Source: Candidatus Rokuibacteriota bacterium (GTDB taxonomy: Bacteria; Methylomirabilota; Methylomirabilia; Rokubacteriales; CSP1-6). From it: a stretch of DNA of 64,000 nucleotides. Below, in pieces: positions 44,531 to 52,972 of the stretch; positions within the stretch are counted from its first letter, which is position 1; every line of letters begins with the position of its first letter. Below the pieces are notes generated by a model that saw only the letters and a program-made list of their open reading frames with translations, searched no databases and had not been told where the DNA came from. Location of the stretch: positions 1 through 64,000 of the forward strand of contig JAUSJX010000124.1 in the NCBI GenBank assembly GCA_030647435.1. Reading direction: 5' to 3'. The translations under genes were made by a program, and so were the position numbers.

Positions 44531-45370
44531 GTGAACGCGGGGACAGTACTGTTTGCCGTTGGCCTTTTTCTGCTGGTTCCCGTCGGCTCATCCTCCGCCC
44601 TTGCCGCAGAGGGGGGTGAGAACGCCGAGCAGGAGGTGAGCCTTCCCCCGACCCTCATCACCGAGGGGGCCACGCCCGCCACCGAGGTGGAGGGGACGTT
44701 CACAACCTCGAAATCAAAGACAGAGCGGGGGTACGTGTTCGGCCTGAGCAGCGTCCAGTATTCGCCCGTGCCCTCGTTCGGCATCAAGCTGGCGATCCCG
44801 TTCGCGGTCCGCGATCCGAGAGACTCCGAGCCCACCGTGGGCGGGATCGGCGACGTCAGCGTGATGGCGAAGTACGCTCCTCTGCTGCTCCCCGCCCGGC
44901 AGTTCGCCCTTTCGGGAGGTGTCACGCTGACCTTCCCCACTGGGAGCGAGCGGCGTGAGCTGGGCGGGCAGTTCGCCGTCGCACCGTTCCTGGCAGTCGG
45001 CAAGGGGTTCGGTCCGTTCAGCCTCCAGGCCGACGCAGCCTATCGCTGGCAGCTCAACGAACCCCGAAGGCTCGAGCCTGAAGAGGAAGGGGCGGAAGCC
45101 GTAAGGCCCCACAAGGGGGAGGGAGTCACCGCCAATTTGACGGCGACCTACTCTCCCGTGAAGCGGTTGTTCCTGATTCTGGAACTGAACAGCGTCACCG
45201 TGATGAGGGGCGATGAAGAGCTGAAGGAGCGGGTGCAGCTCTATGTCACCCCGGGCGTGAGCGTGGAACCGGCCGAGGGCTGGAATCTCCGGGCTGGGGT
45301 CCACCTACCCGTGACGAGCACCAAGGAGCTCGACTGGAGCCTCATCGTCATCGTCACGAAAGGATTTTAG
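44531..45370 (+). CDS. small outer-membrane beta-barrel protein
   Basis: I chose the GTG at 44531, which gives a signal peptide ending ALAA. The 279-residue protein then has repeated amphipathic strands (for example YVFGLSSVQYSPVP and LALSGGVTLTFPTGS-type) and ends in KGF, as expected for an outer-membrane barrel. It resembles transporter-like or phenol-degradation MetA-like barrels. The ribosome binding site is weak. In a cytochrome operon it might form or support an outer-membrane passage; this is inference. Confidence 0.65.
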   Translation: MNAGTVLFAVGLFLLVPVGSSSALAAEGGENAEQEVSLPPTLITEGATPATEVEGTFTTSKSKTERGYVFGLSSVQYSPVPSFGIKLAIPFAVRDPRDSEPTVGGIGDVSVMAKYAPLLLPARQFALSGGVTLTFPTGSERRELGGQFAVAPFLAVGKGFGPFSLQADAAYRWQLNEPRRLEPEEEGAEAVRPHKGEGVTANLTATYSPVKRLFLILELNSVTVMRGDEELKERVQLYVTPGVSVEPAEGWNLRAGVHLPVTSTKELDWSLIVIVTKGF

Positions 45371-45411
45371 CGAAGTACGTTGCTCCTGTCGCGGAGCGGG
45401 AGGCTAGGGCC

Positions 45412-46593
45412 ATGAAGTGGATGGTCATCGCGGTGTCCTTCCTGCTTCTTTGGGGTTCCCAGGCGGCCTTCGCCCAGTCCCTCTTTAGCCCCACGCAAGA
45501 CCCGCTGGCAGGCTCGCGGGTCTTCGGGACCAAGGGCTGCGTCAAGTGTCACGCGGTCAACGGCGTGGGCGGCAAGGTCGGGCCTGATCTTGGCCGAAAC
45601 CTGCGTCCCCGATCGTTCTACGACCTCGCCGCCGGGATGTGGAACCACTTGCCGAAGATGGGCGAGCGCATGCGAGAGCTCGGGATCGCTCGCCCTCAGC
45701 TGGACCCGCGAGAGACCGGCGACCTCATCGGGTTTCTCTACACACTCGACTACTTTGATCCCCCAGGGAATGTCGAGGCCGGCCGGCGGTTTTTCACGGA
45801 GAAAAAGTGCGTCGTCTGCCACCAGGCGGGCGGGACCGGCGGGGTGGCAGGCCCGAACCTGGACTTCCTCAAGCAGTTCGGTTCCCCCATCCTGATCGCG
45901 GCCGAGCTGTGGAACCACGGCCCGGCCATGGCCGAGACCATGCGCGACAAGGGGATCGCGCGCCCCACATTCAAAGACGCGGAGCTGCGCGACCTGATCT
46001 CCTACCTCAAAGCCACCTCCCAGACCCGCTCCGAGGAGCCGCTCTACGTCCTGCCCGGCCGCGCCGACGAGGGCCGCCGGCTGTTCAGGGATAAGGGCTG
46101 CATCCTTTGCCACAGCGTGGGGGGGGAGGGCGGCCGAGTGGGACCTGACCTGGCTGAGCGCGGGCTGCACTGGAGCCTCACCCAGTTCGCGGCGGCCATG
46201 TGGAATAAGGCCCCCGCGATGATGAAGGAGATGAAGGCGCGATCCATCTCAGTCCCTCGCCTTCAAGCGAGCGAAATGGCCGACCTCGTCGCTTACCTCT
46301 ACGCCGTCCGCTATCTCGCCGAGCTGGGCGACCCCACGAAGGGGCGGGAACTGGCGACGGCCAAAGGGTGCCTGGGCTGCCACTCGCTCGAGAGCACGGG
46401 CGGCAAGGTCGGCCCGGACCTCGCAAAGGTGAAGGGTCTCGACTCGGCCGCTGCCGTCATCGCGGTGCTGTGGAACCACGGCTTCATCATGGCGGAGCGT
46501 GCCGAGCGCCGGCAGGTGGCCTGGCCCCGGTTCCGCCCAGAAGAGATGGCCCACCTCGTCGCCTTCCTCCAAATGCTCGGCCGGGCTCGATGA
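45412..46593 (+). CDS. tetraheme cytochrome with four WNHxPxM repeats
   Basis: The 393-residue protein has a signal peptide ending AFAQ and four repeats with CVKCH, CVVCH, CILCH and CLGCH, each followed by W-N-[HK]-x3-M. It is a paralogue of the protein at 42453 and shares the same repeat order and spacing. GGAG precedes the ATG. It ends the nine-gene operon. The converging monoheme gene at 46686 lies 92 nt downstream. Confidence 0.87.
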   Translation: MKWMVIAVSFLLLWGSQAAFAQSLFSPTQDPLAGSRVFGTKGCVKCHAVNGVGGKVGPDLGRNLRPRSFYDLAAGMWNHLPKMGERMRELGIARPQLDPRETGDLIGFLYTLDYFDPPGNVEAGRRFFTEKKCVVCHQAGGTGGVAGPNLDFLKQFGSPILIAAELWNHGPAMAETMRDKGIARPTFKDAELRDLISYLKATSQTRSEEPLYVLPGRADEGRRLFRDKGCILCHSVGGEGGRVGPDLAERGLHWSLTQFAAAMWNKAPAMMKEMKARSISVPRLQASEMADLVAYLYAVRYLAELGDPTKGRELATAKGCLGCHSLESTGGKVGPDLAKVKGLDSAAAVIAVLWNHGFIMAERAERRQVAWPRFRPEEMAHLVAFLQMLGRAR

Positions 46594-46685
46594 AGGGCCG
46601 GCGGGGGGCCGGTCAAATCGGGGAATCAGGCATGGTTACCGTCAGGATGGTTCCAACCGATGCCAAGAGAAATACCGCGCGCCCT

Positions 46686-47045
46686 CTACTTGGTTAAGCT
46701 CCTAACGTACGCGATCACATCCTGGATCTCTCCATCCTTGAGCTTTGAGCCGAAGGGGGTCATGAGCGGGGATTTCCCGACGGCGGCCCCGCCTTTCTGG
46801 ATGAGGTCGAAGAGATACTGGTCCTTGAGCGCCGTCATCTGGGCTTTATTCGTGATGTCCGTGGGCTTCGGGTTGATCGCGGCGGCTGCTGGGCCGTCCC
46901 CTTTGCCGGCCGGCCCGTGGCAGCCGGCGCACTGCTTGGCATAGAGGTCCTTGCCTTTCGCTGGGCTCCCCTGCGCCAGAGCGAAAGTGGGAAGAAGCAC
47001 CACCGCAGCCAGGATCGCCATGTATTTCGTTGTCGCTCCGCTCAT
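46686..47045 (-). CDS. small monoheme cytochrome c
   Basis: The 119-residue protein starts at 47045 behind AAGGAGGACGGT and has a signal peptide ending ALAQ, one CAGCH motif followed by GPAGKGDG, and a candidate axial Met in KSPLMTPFG. It is a close paralogue of the protein at 26728. It faces the Qrc-like operon from the opposite strand, and no GGGGAA palindrome lies upstream, so its control probably differs from that of the paralogue. Confidence 0.93.
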   Translation of the reverse strand: MSGATTKYMAILAAVVLLPTFALAQGSPAKGKDLYAKQCAGCHGPAGKGDGPAAAAINPKPTDITNKAQMTALKDQYLFDLIQKGGAAVGKSPLMTPFGSKLKDGEIQDVIAYVRSLTK

Positions 47046-47160
47046 ACCGTCCTCCTTGGCCAGAGATGTCCCACACGACAACCTTCTAATCTAGGATCTC
47101 GTCCGCCTCGACTTCTTCCTCAGACCGCGAACCCCAGACACCCACATCATATATTATCAT

Positions 47161-47521
47161 CCCGAGCTTGGAAGGCAGTGCAGGACAACGGCAACACGGT
47201 CAACCGGGTGCAGCAGGCCCTCCAGCAGGTGGTCAGCTGGTCGGCGGGGATGGACGTCAACTGGGCTCCGACGGACCGGATCTCCTTCTCGACGGGCTAC
47301 GTGCACGAGTCCAATTTCCAGAAGCAGCGCAGCTCCGTCGAGAATCCGCTCGATCCTTCCCTGGACTGGCTCTCGGACAGCACGGACACCGTGGACACCT
47401 TCCACGGGTCCATCAAGGCGACGATCATCCCCCAGAAGCTCGACTTCACCTTCAACGGGTCCTACTCCTACGCGCTGGGCCGGGTCGAGCAGCGTCACCC
47501 TCAAGTACAAGTTCGAGTAGG
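47161..47521 (+). pseudogene. C-terminal remnant of an MtrB/PioB porin
   Basis: The frame reads SWSAGMDVNWAPTDRISFST, then GYVHESNFQKQR, then DTVDTFHGSIKATIIPQKLD. This matches SWSAGIDFGWSPSERLSFSA, GYVHEVDDRN and DTVDTFHVEGKAALIPNVLD in the intact porin at 6636. About 600 N-terminal residues are missing. The last strand (VTLKYKFE-stop at 47519-47521) is in a different frame, with a deletion before it. It is a dead relic of a second porin. Confidence 0.8.
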
Positions 47522-47532
47522 GCAGGTGCGCC

Positions 47533-47557
47533 GGGGCGGGCCATGGCTGCCCGCCCC
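47533..47557 (+). terminator. hairpin after the porin remnant
   Basis: GGGGCGGGC and GCCCGCCCC form a perfect 9-bp stem with a 7-nt loop, 11 nt after the remnant's stop. Placement and loop size resemble the hairpin after the intact porin (8903-8933). It is probably the old terminator of the lost gene. No clear T-run follows. Confidence 0.5.
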
Positions 47558-47745
47558 GGAGTCTCCGAGTTGTGGATGCCCCACTGGGGCTTCGACGTCC
47601 CACGGTTCCCCCCACCACCAATCCGCGCCGGCTCGTAACCTCGCGAAAACACGCGGCGTCTCGGAGACGGCAGTCAGGCACGCGGCTTGCGAGAGCTCAG
47701 GCAAGCAAGGCTGCTCCTGACCCGTTCTCAAAAGGGGGTCGCTGG

Positions 47746-48390
47746 ATGAGTCCCAGCAGGGTTCCGGATGAGGCTCTTGAGCGAGCACTGGCCCGCGCGG
47801 GCGATGGCGCCTTCGCCGTAGGACCGGACGGGCGAGTCGCGGTGTGGAACCGGGCCGCTGAGCGGATCCTGGGCTGGAGCGCGACGGAGGTGCTCGGGCG
47901 GCCCTGCTGCGAGGTGTTGGCCGGCGGCGACGGTCACGGCAACAGCCTCTGCTACCAGGGCTGCGACGTCATGGGGCAGGTCAGGCTGGGCGAGCCCGTG
48001 GAGCACTTCGAGATGAAGTCCCGAACCAAGGGCGGTCGCGCCATCTGGCTCGACATCAGCATCCTCGAGGCGCCGGCGACGAACGGCACCCGTCCCGTGG
48101 CCGTCCATTTGTTCCGCGACATCACGGCCACCAAGAAGCTCCTGGAGATCGTCCAGGAGCGGACAGTCCGGGCCGCCCAGCCCAATGACAACGGGGCGTC
48201 CGGCCTCACCAAGCGGGAGTTCGAGATCCTGCGGCTCATGGCCGCCGGCGCCAACACGAAGGTGCTGGCTGAGCGGCTCCACGTGAGCCCGGCCACGGTC
48301 CGCAACCACGCCCAGAACATCTTCGCCAAACTCGACGTTCACAGCCGGCTCGAGGCCGTCGCGTGGGCCAACCAGCACCGCCTCGTCTAG
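47746..48390 (+). CDS. PAS-LuxR transcription regulator
   Basis: The 214-residue protein has a PAS domain (about 8-130) with a cysteine pattern GRPCCEVLAGGDGHGNSLCY, then QGC, and a C-terminal LuxR/GerE helix-turn-helix (LTKREFEILRLMAAGANTKV, then LAERLHVSPATVRNH). AGGGGG precedes the ATG at 47746. It is a close paralogue of the protein at 48673, and a decayed third copy lies at 9115. The cysteines may sense redox state or bind metal. The target genes are unknown, but it precedes the aromatic-acid cluster. Confidence 0.85.
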   Translation: MSPSRVPDEALERALARAGDGAFAVGPDGRVAVWNRAAERILGWSATEVLGRPCCEVLAGGDGHGNSLCYQGCDVMGQVRLGEPVEHFEMKSRTKGGRAIWLDISILEAPATNGTRPVAVHLFRDITATKKLLEIVQERTVRAAQPNDNGASGLTKREFEILRLMAAGANTKVLAERLHVSPATVRNHAQNIFAKLDVHSRLEAVAWANQHRLV

Positions 48391-48437
48391 GCGGCAGAGA
48401 GAGCGAGCGAAGCACCGCGCGGGAGGAGGAGCACGCC

Positions 48438-48650
48438 ATGGCGGATGCCGATGACCGATGCCCGTTCCTGGTTCCGGTGATGGCCGACCGCCTCTGGATG
48501 TACCCGATGCCGGCGTACTGCCGGCGGCCGGATGCGCATGTCAAGGTCCCGGCGCCCGAGACGTTCCTGCGCGTGTGCGCCTCGCCCAGGCATGTCCGCT
48601 GCCCGGGTTTTCTGGCGAGCGCGGGCCGCGGCGAGAGACCGGGCGCGTGA
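48438..48650 (+). CDS. small protein with four spaced cysteines
   Basis: The 70-residue protein starts at 48438, directly behind a very good GGAGGAGG-type ribosome binding site. It has Cys at about 8, 28, 47 and 55 (DRCPFL, AYCRRP, RVCASP, VRCPGF) and few charged repeats. The spacing could bind a metal or an iron-sulfur cluster, but I know of no matching family. It lies between two paralogous PAS-LuxR genes, so it may work with them as a redox partner. Function is not assigned. Confidence 0.6.
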   Translation: MADADDRCPFLVPVMADRLWMYPMPAYCRRPDAHVKVPAPETFLRVCASPRHVRCPGFLASAGRGERPGA

Positions 48651-48672
48651 GCGCGCCGGCGCCGCGGGGCAT

Positions 48673-49314
48673 ATGAAGAAGCCCAAGGCCGCTGAGCGGG
48701 GGCTCGAGCAGATTCTTGCCCGCAGCGGCGACGGCGTCTTCGCCGTCGGACCCGAGGGGCGGGTGGTCTTGTGGAACCGCGCGGCCGAGAAGATTCTCGG
48801 CTGGAGCGCCCGCGAGGTCATGGACCGGCCCTGCTGCGACGTGTTCGTGGGCGTCGACGACCACGGCAACCGCCTCTGCTACAAGGGCTGCCACGTCATG
48901 AGCCTGGTCAAGCTCGGCGAGCCTGTCCAGCACTTCGACATGCAGACGCGGACCAAGTTGGGCCGCCCCGTGTGGCTTGACATCAGCATCCTCGAGGCGC
49001 CGTCGAGTGGTCCCGGCGGGGCGCTGGCCATCCACCTCTTCCGCGACGTCACCGCCACGAGGGAGCTGCTACGCCTCGTCCACGAGCGGCTTCAAGCGCC
49101 CTCGGCCCCGCCCGACGAGGCGACGACGCTCACGCGCCGCGAGCTCGAAGTCCTGCGCTTCATGGCGGGCGGCGCCAACACCAAGGCGCTGGCCGAGCGC
49201 CTCCACGTCAGCCCCGCCACGGTTCGCAACCACGCCCAGAACATCTTCACCAAGCTGGGCGTCCACAGCCGGCTCGAGGCCGTGGCCTATGCGACCCAGC
49301 ACCGCCTGCTCTAG
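48673..49314 (+). CDS. PAS-LuxR transcription regulator
   Basis: The 213-residue protein repeats the design of the one at 47746: a PAS domain with DRPCCDVFVGVDDHGNRLCY, then KGC, and a LuxR-type helix-turn-helix (LAERLHVSPATVRNHAQNIF). The two differ mainly in the linker (about residues 125-150). The start ATG lacks a strong ribosome binding site. Its stop codon TAG lies inside the left arm of the repeat element at 49311. Duplication of the regulator with the small Cys protein between the copies is the notable feature. Confidence 0.83.
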   Translation: MKKPKAAERGLEQILARSGDGVFAVGPEGRVVLWNRAAEKILGWSAREVMDRPCCDVFVGVDDHGNRLCYKGCHVMSLVKLGEPVQHFDMQTRTKLGRPVWLDISILEAPSSGPGGALAIHLFRDVTATRELLRLVHERLQAPSAPPDEATTLTRRELEVLRFMAGGANTKALAERLHVSPATVRNHAQNIFTKLGVHSRLEAVAYATQHRLL

Positions 49315-49486
49315 CAGGCCGCCGATAAGGGCCCATCTGCATCGTTGGCTCGGTCGCTCCTCGCTCAACGTACGGAGAGTACGCCTCGCTCGTCGCATCC
49401 CTCGCCGCCTCGCAGCTGGACCCTTCTCGCCGCCCTGCTGCGTCGGGCGCCGCCTCGCATCTGGACCTTTTTGAGCGGCCTGCTAG
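49311..49486. repeat. 176-bp element with 12-bp terminal inverted repeats
   Basis: CTAGCAGGCCGC at 49311-49322 and GCGGCCTGCTAG at 49475-49486 are perfect inverted repeats. The interior has GCCCATCTGCATCGTTGGCT-like sequence and two CGCCTCGCA[GT]CTGGACC copies, a pattern like short palindromic or MITE-like elements seen in many copies in some proteobacterial-type genomes. No gene is inside. The left arm supplies the stop codon of the regulator gene at 48673. Nothing else is seen up to 49537. Confidence 0.6.
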
Positions 49487-49537
49487 GGACCCTCGACGAA
49501 CGACCCTAAGCGCGCTACCCTGTCGCGGCGAGATCCC

Positions 49538-51211
49538 ATGGGGACGAGAGTCGCGGAGGCACGGGTGCGGGAGTGTACGGAGGCTGGGCTCTGGCGGAAC
49601 GAGAGCCTCGAGACCTACCTCGACAGGTGGGCGACCGCCCGGCCGGACAAGACCGCCCTTGTGGACGGACAGGGCCGCTACACGTGGGCCGCGCTCGCAG
49701 GCAAAGTCGAGCGCGTGGCCCACGGGCTCCGCGCGCACGGTTTGGAGCCGGGCGGCGTCGTCTCCTGCCAGCTGCCGAACTGGAACGAGTTCGCCCTGGT
49801 TTTCCTGGCGGCGAGCCGCCTGGGCGCCGTCGTCAACCCGATCCCGCCGACCTATCGCGCCAGCGAGCTGCGCTTCATGCTGGGGCTCCTCGAATCCCAG
49901 GCGCTCGTCATTCCCGCGACCTTCCGCGGCTTCGACTACCGCGAGATGGCGGCGCAGCTACGAGGCGGCCTGCCGCGGCTGGAGCGGGTCTTCGTGGCGC
50001 GCGGGGACGCGCCCGCCGGCATGGAGCCGTTCGCGACGCTCACGGATACGGCCTGGGAAGCGAGGGCGGGCCGCCGGCCGCTGCCCGGCAGCGACCCGAA
50101 CACGGTCCACGAGGTGGTCTTCACGTCAGGGACGACGGGAGAGCCCAAGGGCGTGATGCACACGCCCAACACGACGCTGTCGACCATCTACACCGGGATC
50201 GAGCGGCTCGGCTTCACGGACCGTGACGTGCTGCTCATGGCCTCGACCCTCGGCCACCAGACGGGCTATCTCTACGGCTACTGCATGAATCTCCTGCTGG
50301 GCGCCACGGCGGTGTGGATGGACGTCTGGAACGCCGAGGAGGCGGCGCGGCTGATCGAGGCCGAGCGCGTGACCTTCACCATGGGCGCCACGCCGTTCCT
50401 CCGCGACCTGACGTACACGCAGGCGCCGCGCGACATGGGCTCGCTCCGCGTCTTCATCTCGGCCGGCGCGCCGATTCCGCGCCAGCTGGTGAAGGACGCG
50501 CGCGACCGGCTCAAGTGCGTGATCTCGGCCGGCTGGGGCATGACGGAGAACGGTCTCGTCAGCTGCAACGGTCTCGACGACCCCGAGGAGAAGGTGTTCA
50601 CCACCGACGGCGTGCCGCTTCCCGGCATGGAGCTCCGCGTGGTGGATGAGGCCGGGCGGGAGCTCCCCCGGGGCGGGGAGGGAGATCTTCTCGTCCGCGG
50701 CCCGGCCCAGTTCGAAGGCTACTTCAAGCGGCCCGAGTTCACGGCCGACGGCCACACGGCCGACGGCTGGTTCAAGACGGGCGACCGCGCCACGCTCGAC
50801 GGAGACGGCTACGTCTCCATCACGGGGCGGACCAAGGACGTGATCATTCGGGGCGGCGAGAACATCCCGGTGGTCGAGGTCGAGAACCTGCTCTTCACGC
50901 ACCCGAAGGTCGCGGGCGTCGCCATCGTGGCCATGGACGACGCGCGGCTTGGCGAGCGCGCCTGCGCCGTCGTCATCCCGCGCGAGGGGCAGTCTCTGAC
51001 GCTCTCCGAGATCATCGCATTCCTGGAAGATCAGCAGCTCGCCCGCCAGAAGTTCCCGGAGCGCCTCGAGATCGTCTCAGAGTTCCCGATGACCCCGAGC
51101 GGCAAGGTCCAGAAGTACCGTCTCCGCCAGCTGGTCGCCGAGCGCATCGCGAGCGCCTCCGCAGTCGATTCCCTCTCACCCGGAGGGGGAGAGGGCCGCA
51201 GTTCGAGCTGA
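49538..51211 (+). CDS. acyl-CoA ligase, cyclohexanecarboxylate-CoA ligase (AliA)-like
   Basis: The 557-residue protein is an AMP-forming ligase: P-loop SGTTGEPKGV near 200, GWGMTEN near 330, YFKRPEF...DGWFKTGDRA near 400 and PSGKVQKYRL near the end with the catalytic Lys. The early segment LPNWNEFALVFLAASRLGAV, then VNPIPPTYRASELRF, recalls AliA of Rhodopseudomonas alicyclic acid degradation. It would activate a cyclic or aromatic acid with CoA. Substrate is inferred from the downstream BadH-, hydratase- and dehydrogenase-like genes. Confidence 0.82.
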   Translation: MGTRVAEARVRECTEAGLWRNESLETYLDRWATARPDKTALVDGQGRYTWAALAGKVERVAHGLRAHGLEPGGVVSCQLPNWNEFALVFLAASRLGAVVNPIPPTYRASELRFMLGLLESQALVIPATFRGFDYREMAAQLRGGLPRLERVFVARGDAPAGMEPFATLTDTAWEARAGRRPLPGSDPNTVHEVVFTSGTTGEPKGVMHTPNTTLSTIYTGIERLGFTDRDVLLMASTLGHQTGYLYGYCMNLLLGATAVWMDVWNAEEAARLIEAERVTFTMGATPFLRDLTYTQAPRDMGSLRVFISAGAPIPRQLVKDARDRLKCVISAGWGMTENGLVSCNGLDDPEEKVFTTDGVPLPGMELRVVDEAGRELPRGGEGDLLVRGPAQFEGYFKRPEFTADGHTADGWFKTGDRATLDGDGYVSITGRTKDVIIRGGENIPVVEVENLLFTHPKVAGVAIVAMDDARLGERACAVVIPREGQSLTLSEIIAFLEDQQLARQKFPERLEIVSEFPMTPSGKVQKYRLRQLVAERIASASAVDSLSPGGGEGRSSS

Positions 51212-51322
51212 GCGGCTCAGCCGCGAGGCGAGGGCTGAGTAGATGAGGGGGAGCTAGCCCGTGGAGCAGCATGGTAAACGGCGCATGGTGACACACACAT
51301 CACGAGAGCGAGGGCACACAGG

Positions 51323-52120
51323 ATGGAGCTGAACCTCAAGGGTAAGAGCGTCATCGTCACGGGCGGCGGCTCGAATATCGGGCGGGGCATCGCCCTCGCC
51401 TTCGCCCGCGAGGGCGCGCACGTCACGATCGCCGAGATCGACGCGGGGCAGGGCGGGAAGGTGGTCGAAGAAGCGCGCAAGGCGGGAGCGGCGTCGGCTG
51501 CCGTGGTGGCGACCGACGTGACCAAGTGGGAGTCCGTCCAGGCCATGGTCCGCGAAGTCGAGGGGCGCGCCGGCGCGGTCGACGTGCTCGTCAACAACGT
51601 CGGCTGGACCCTCGACCGGCTCTTCGTCGAGAAGGAGCGCGCCGAGTGGGAGAAGGAGGTCCAGATCAATCTCTGGGGCATGATCAACTGCACGCGCGCG
51701 GTGCTCGACGGCATGATCGCGCGCAAGGGCGGCGTCATCGTGAGCCTGGGCTCGGACGCCGGCCGCATGGGCGAGTTCCGCGAGGCCGTGTACGGCGCCT
51801 GCAAGGCGGGCGTCATCGCGCTGACCAAGAGCGTCGCGCGCGAGGTCGGGCGCCACGGCATCCGGCTCAACGTGGTCTGCCCCGGCATGACCATGCCCGC
51901 GTCCGAGGAGGACTTCGGCAGCCTCAGCATGTGGGCGGCGGAGAGCAATAAGGCATGGGGCACGCCGGACATGCAGGCGCGCATTGCCAAGGCCTACCCG
52001 CTGCGCCGCATCGGGAAGCCGGAGGACGTGGCGGGCGCCGTCGTGTTCCTGGCTTCCGACGCTGCGAGCTTCATCACGGGCCAGACCCTGTCCGTGAGCG
52101 GCGGCTATACCATGATGTGA
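51323..52120 (+). CDS. short-chain dehydrogenase, BadH-like
   Basis: The 265-residue protein has the TGGGSNIGRG nucleotide motif, NNVGW after strand 4, and the catalytic Ser144, Tyr157 and Lys161 (YGACK). It has the length of classic short-chain dehydrogenases. In alicyclic acid pathways BadH oxidises 2-hydroxycyclohexanecarboxyl-CoA to the 2-keto form. The neighbours make that role plausible, but a general 3-hydroxyacyl-CoA activity is possible. Confidence 0.82.
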   Translation: MELNLKGKSVIVTGGGSNIGRGIALAFAREGAHVTIAEIDAGQGGKVVEEARKAGAASAAVVATDVTKWESVQAMVREVEGRAGAVDVLVNNVGWTLDRLFVEKERAEWEKEVQINLWGMINCTRAVLDGMIARKGGVIVSLGSDAGRMGEFREAVYGACKAGVIALTKSVAREVGRHGIRLNVVCPGMTMPASEEDFGSLSMWAAESNKAWGTPDMQARIAKAYPLRRIGKPEDVAGAVVFLASDAASFITGQTLSVSGGYTMM

Positions 52121-52172
52121 GGCAGGATGTGACGCGGCGCCGGGGCTCGTGCCCCCGCCGGAGGAGACGTCC

Positions 52173-52958
52173 ATGGAACTCGGCACCGTAAGCTACGCCG
52201 CGAAGGACGGCATCGCGCGCGTCGTGCTCAATCGCCCGGACCAGCTCAACGCCATCAGCCCGGCCCTGCTCGAGGACCTCGACAAAGTCTGCGCCGCCGT
52301 CGAGGGCAATCAGACGCTGCGCGTCGTCACGCTCACCGCCGCCGGCCGCGCCTTCTGCGCCGGCGCGGATCTCAAGGCCGTGCGGGAGCTGTCCCCAGAC
52401 CCGGACAAGTGGGCGCGCTTCATGCGGCTCTGGCACCGGGTCTTCAACCGCCTCGAGGCCCTGCCCGTGCCGGTCGTGGCGGGCGTGCACGGCTTAGCAC
52501 TGGCGGGCGGGCTCGAGCTGACGCTCGTGGCCGACCTCGTCGTCGCTGATGAGGCCGCGCGGCTGGGCGACCAGCACGCCAACTTCGGCCTGGTCGCGGG
52601 CGGCGGCGGCAGCCAGCGCCTGCCGAGGCTGATCGGCGCGCGGCGCGCCAAGGAGATGATGCTGCTGGGCGGCTGGCTCAGCGCCGCGCAGGCGCTCGAC
52701 TGGGGGCTTGTCAACCGCGTCGCGCCCAAAGGCACGCTCGGCGCCGTCGTGGACGAGATGGCGGGCGCGCTCGCCACCGGCAGCAGCTCGGCCGCGCGCA
52801 CGGTCAAGAGCCTCGTCAACCGGGCCTTCGACGCCGATCTCGCCGGCGGGCTCGAGCTGGAGCTGTCGCTGGTCGCCGCCCACATGCGCACGGCGGAGGC
52901 GGCCGAGGGGCTCCGCGCCTTCGCCGAAAAGCGCAAGCCCGTCTTCCACGCGTCGTAG
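52173..52958 (+). CDS. enoyl-CoA hydratase/isomerase-family protein
   Basis: The 261-residue crotonase-family protein starts at the ATG at 52173 behind GGAGGAGACGTCC. It has the oxyanion segment AFCAGADLKAV and ALAGGLEL with the first catalytic Glu (Glu115). The second Glu of typical hydratases is replaced by His135 in GDQHANFGL, so the reaction may differ from simple water addition. It lies between the BadH-like gene and an acyl-CoA dehydrogenase gene. A BadK-like ring hydratase role is possible. Confidence 0.8.
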   Translation: MELGTVSYAAKDGIARVVLNRPDQLNAISPALLEDLDKVCAAVEGNQTLRVVTLTAAGRAFCAGADLKAVRELSPDPDKWARFMRLWHRVFNRLEALPVPVVAGVHGLALAGGLELTLVADLVVADEAARLGDQHANFGLVAGGGGSQRLPRLIGARRAKEMMLLGGWLSAAQALDWGLVNRVAPKGTLGAVVDEMAGALATGSSSAARTVKSLVNRAFDADLAGGLELELSLVAAHMRTAEAAEGLRAFAEKRKPVFHAS

Positions 52959-52972
52959 GACACGAGGACACC

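Noticed and set aside
47059-47072. sigma-54-like GG-N10-GC pattern upstream of the monoheme gene at 46686
   Set aside because: It would start the mRNA about 2 nt before the ATG, removing the very good AAGGAGG ribosome binding site. No GGGGAA palindrome lies upstream.
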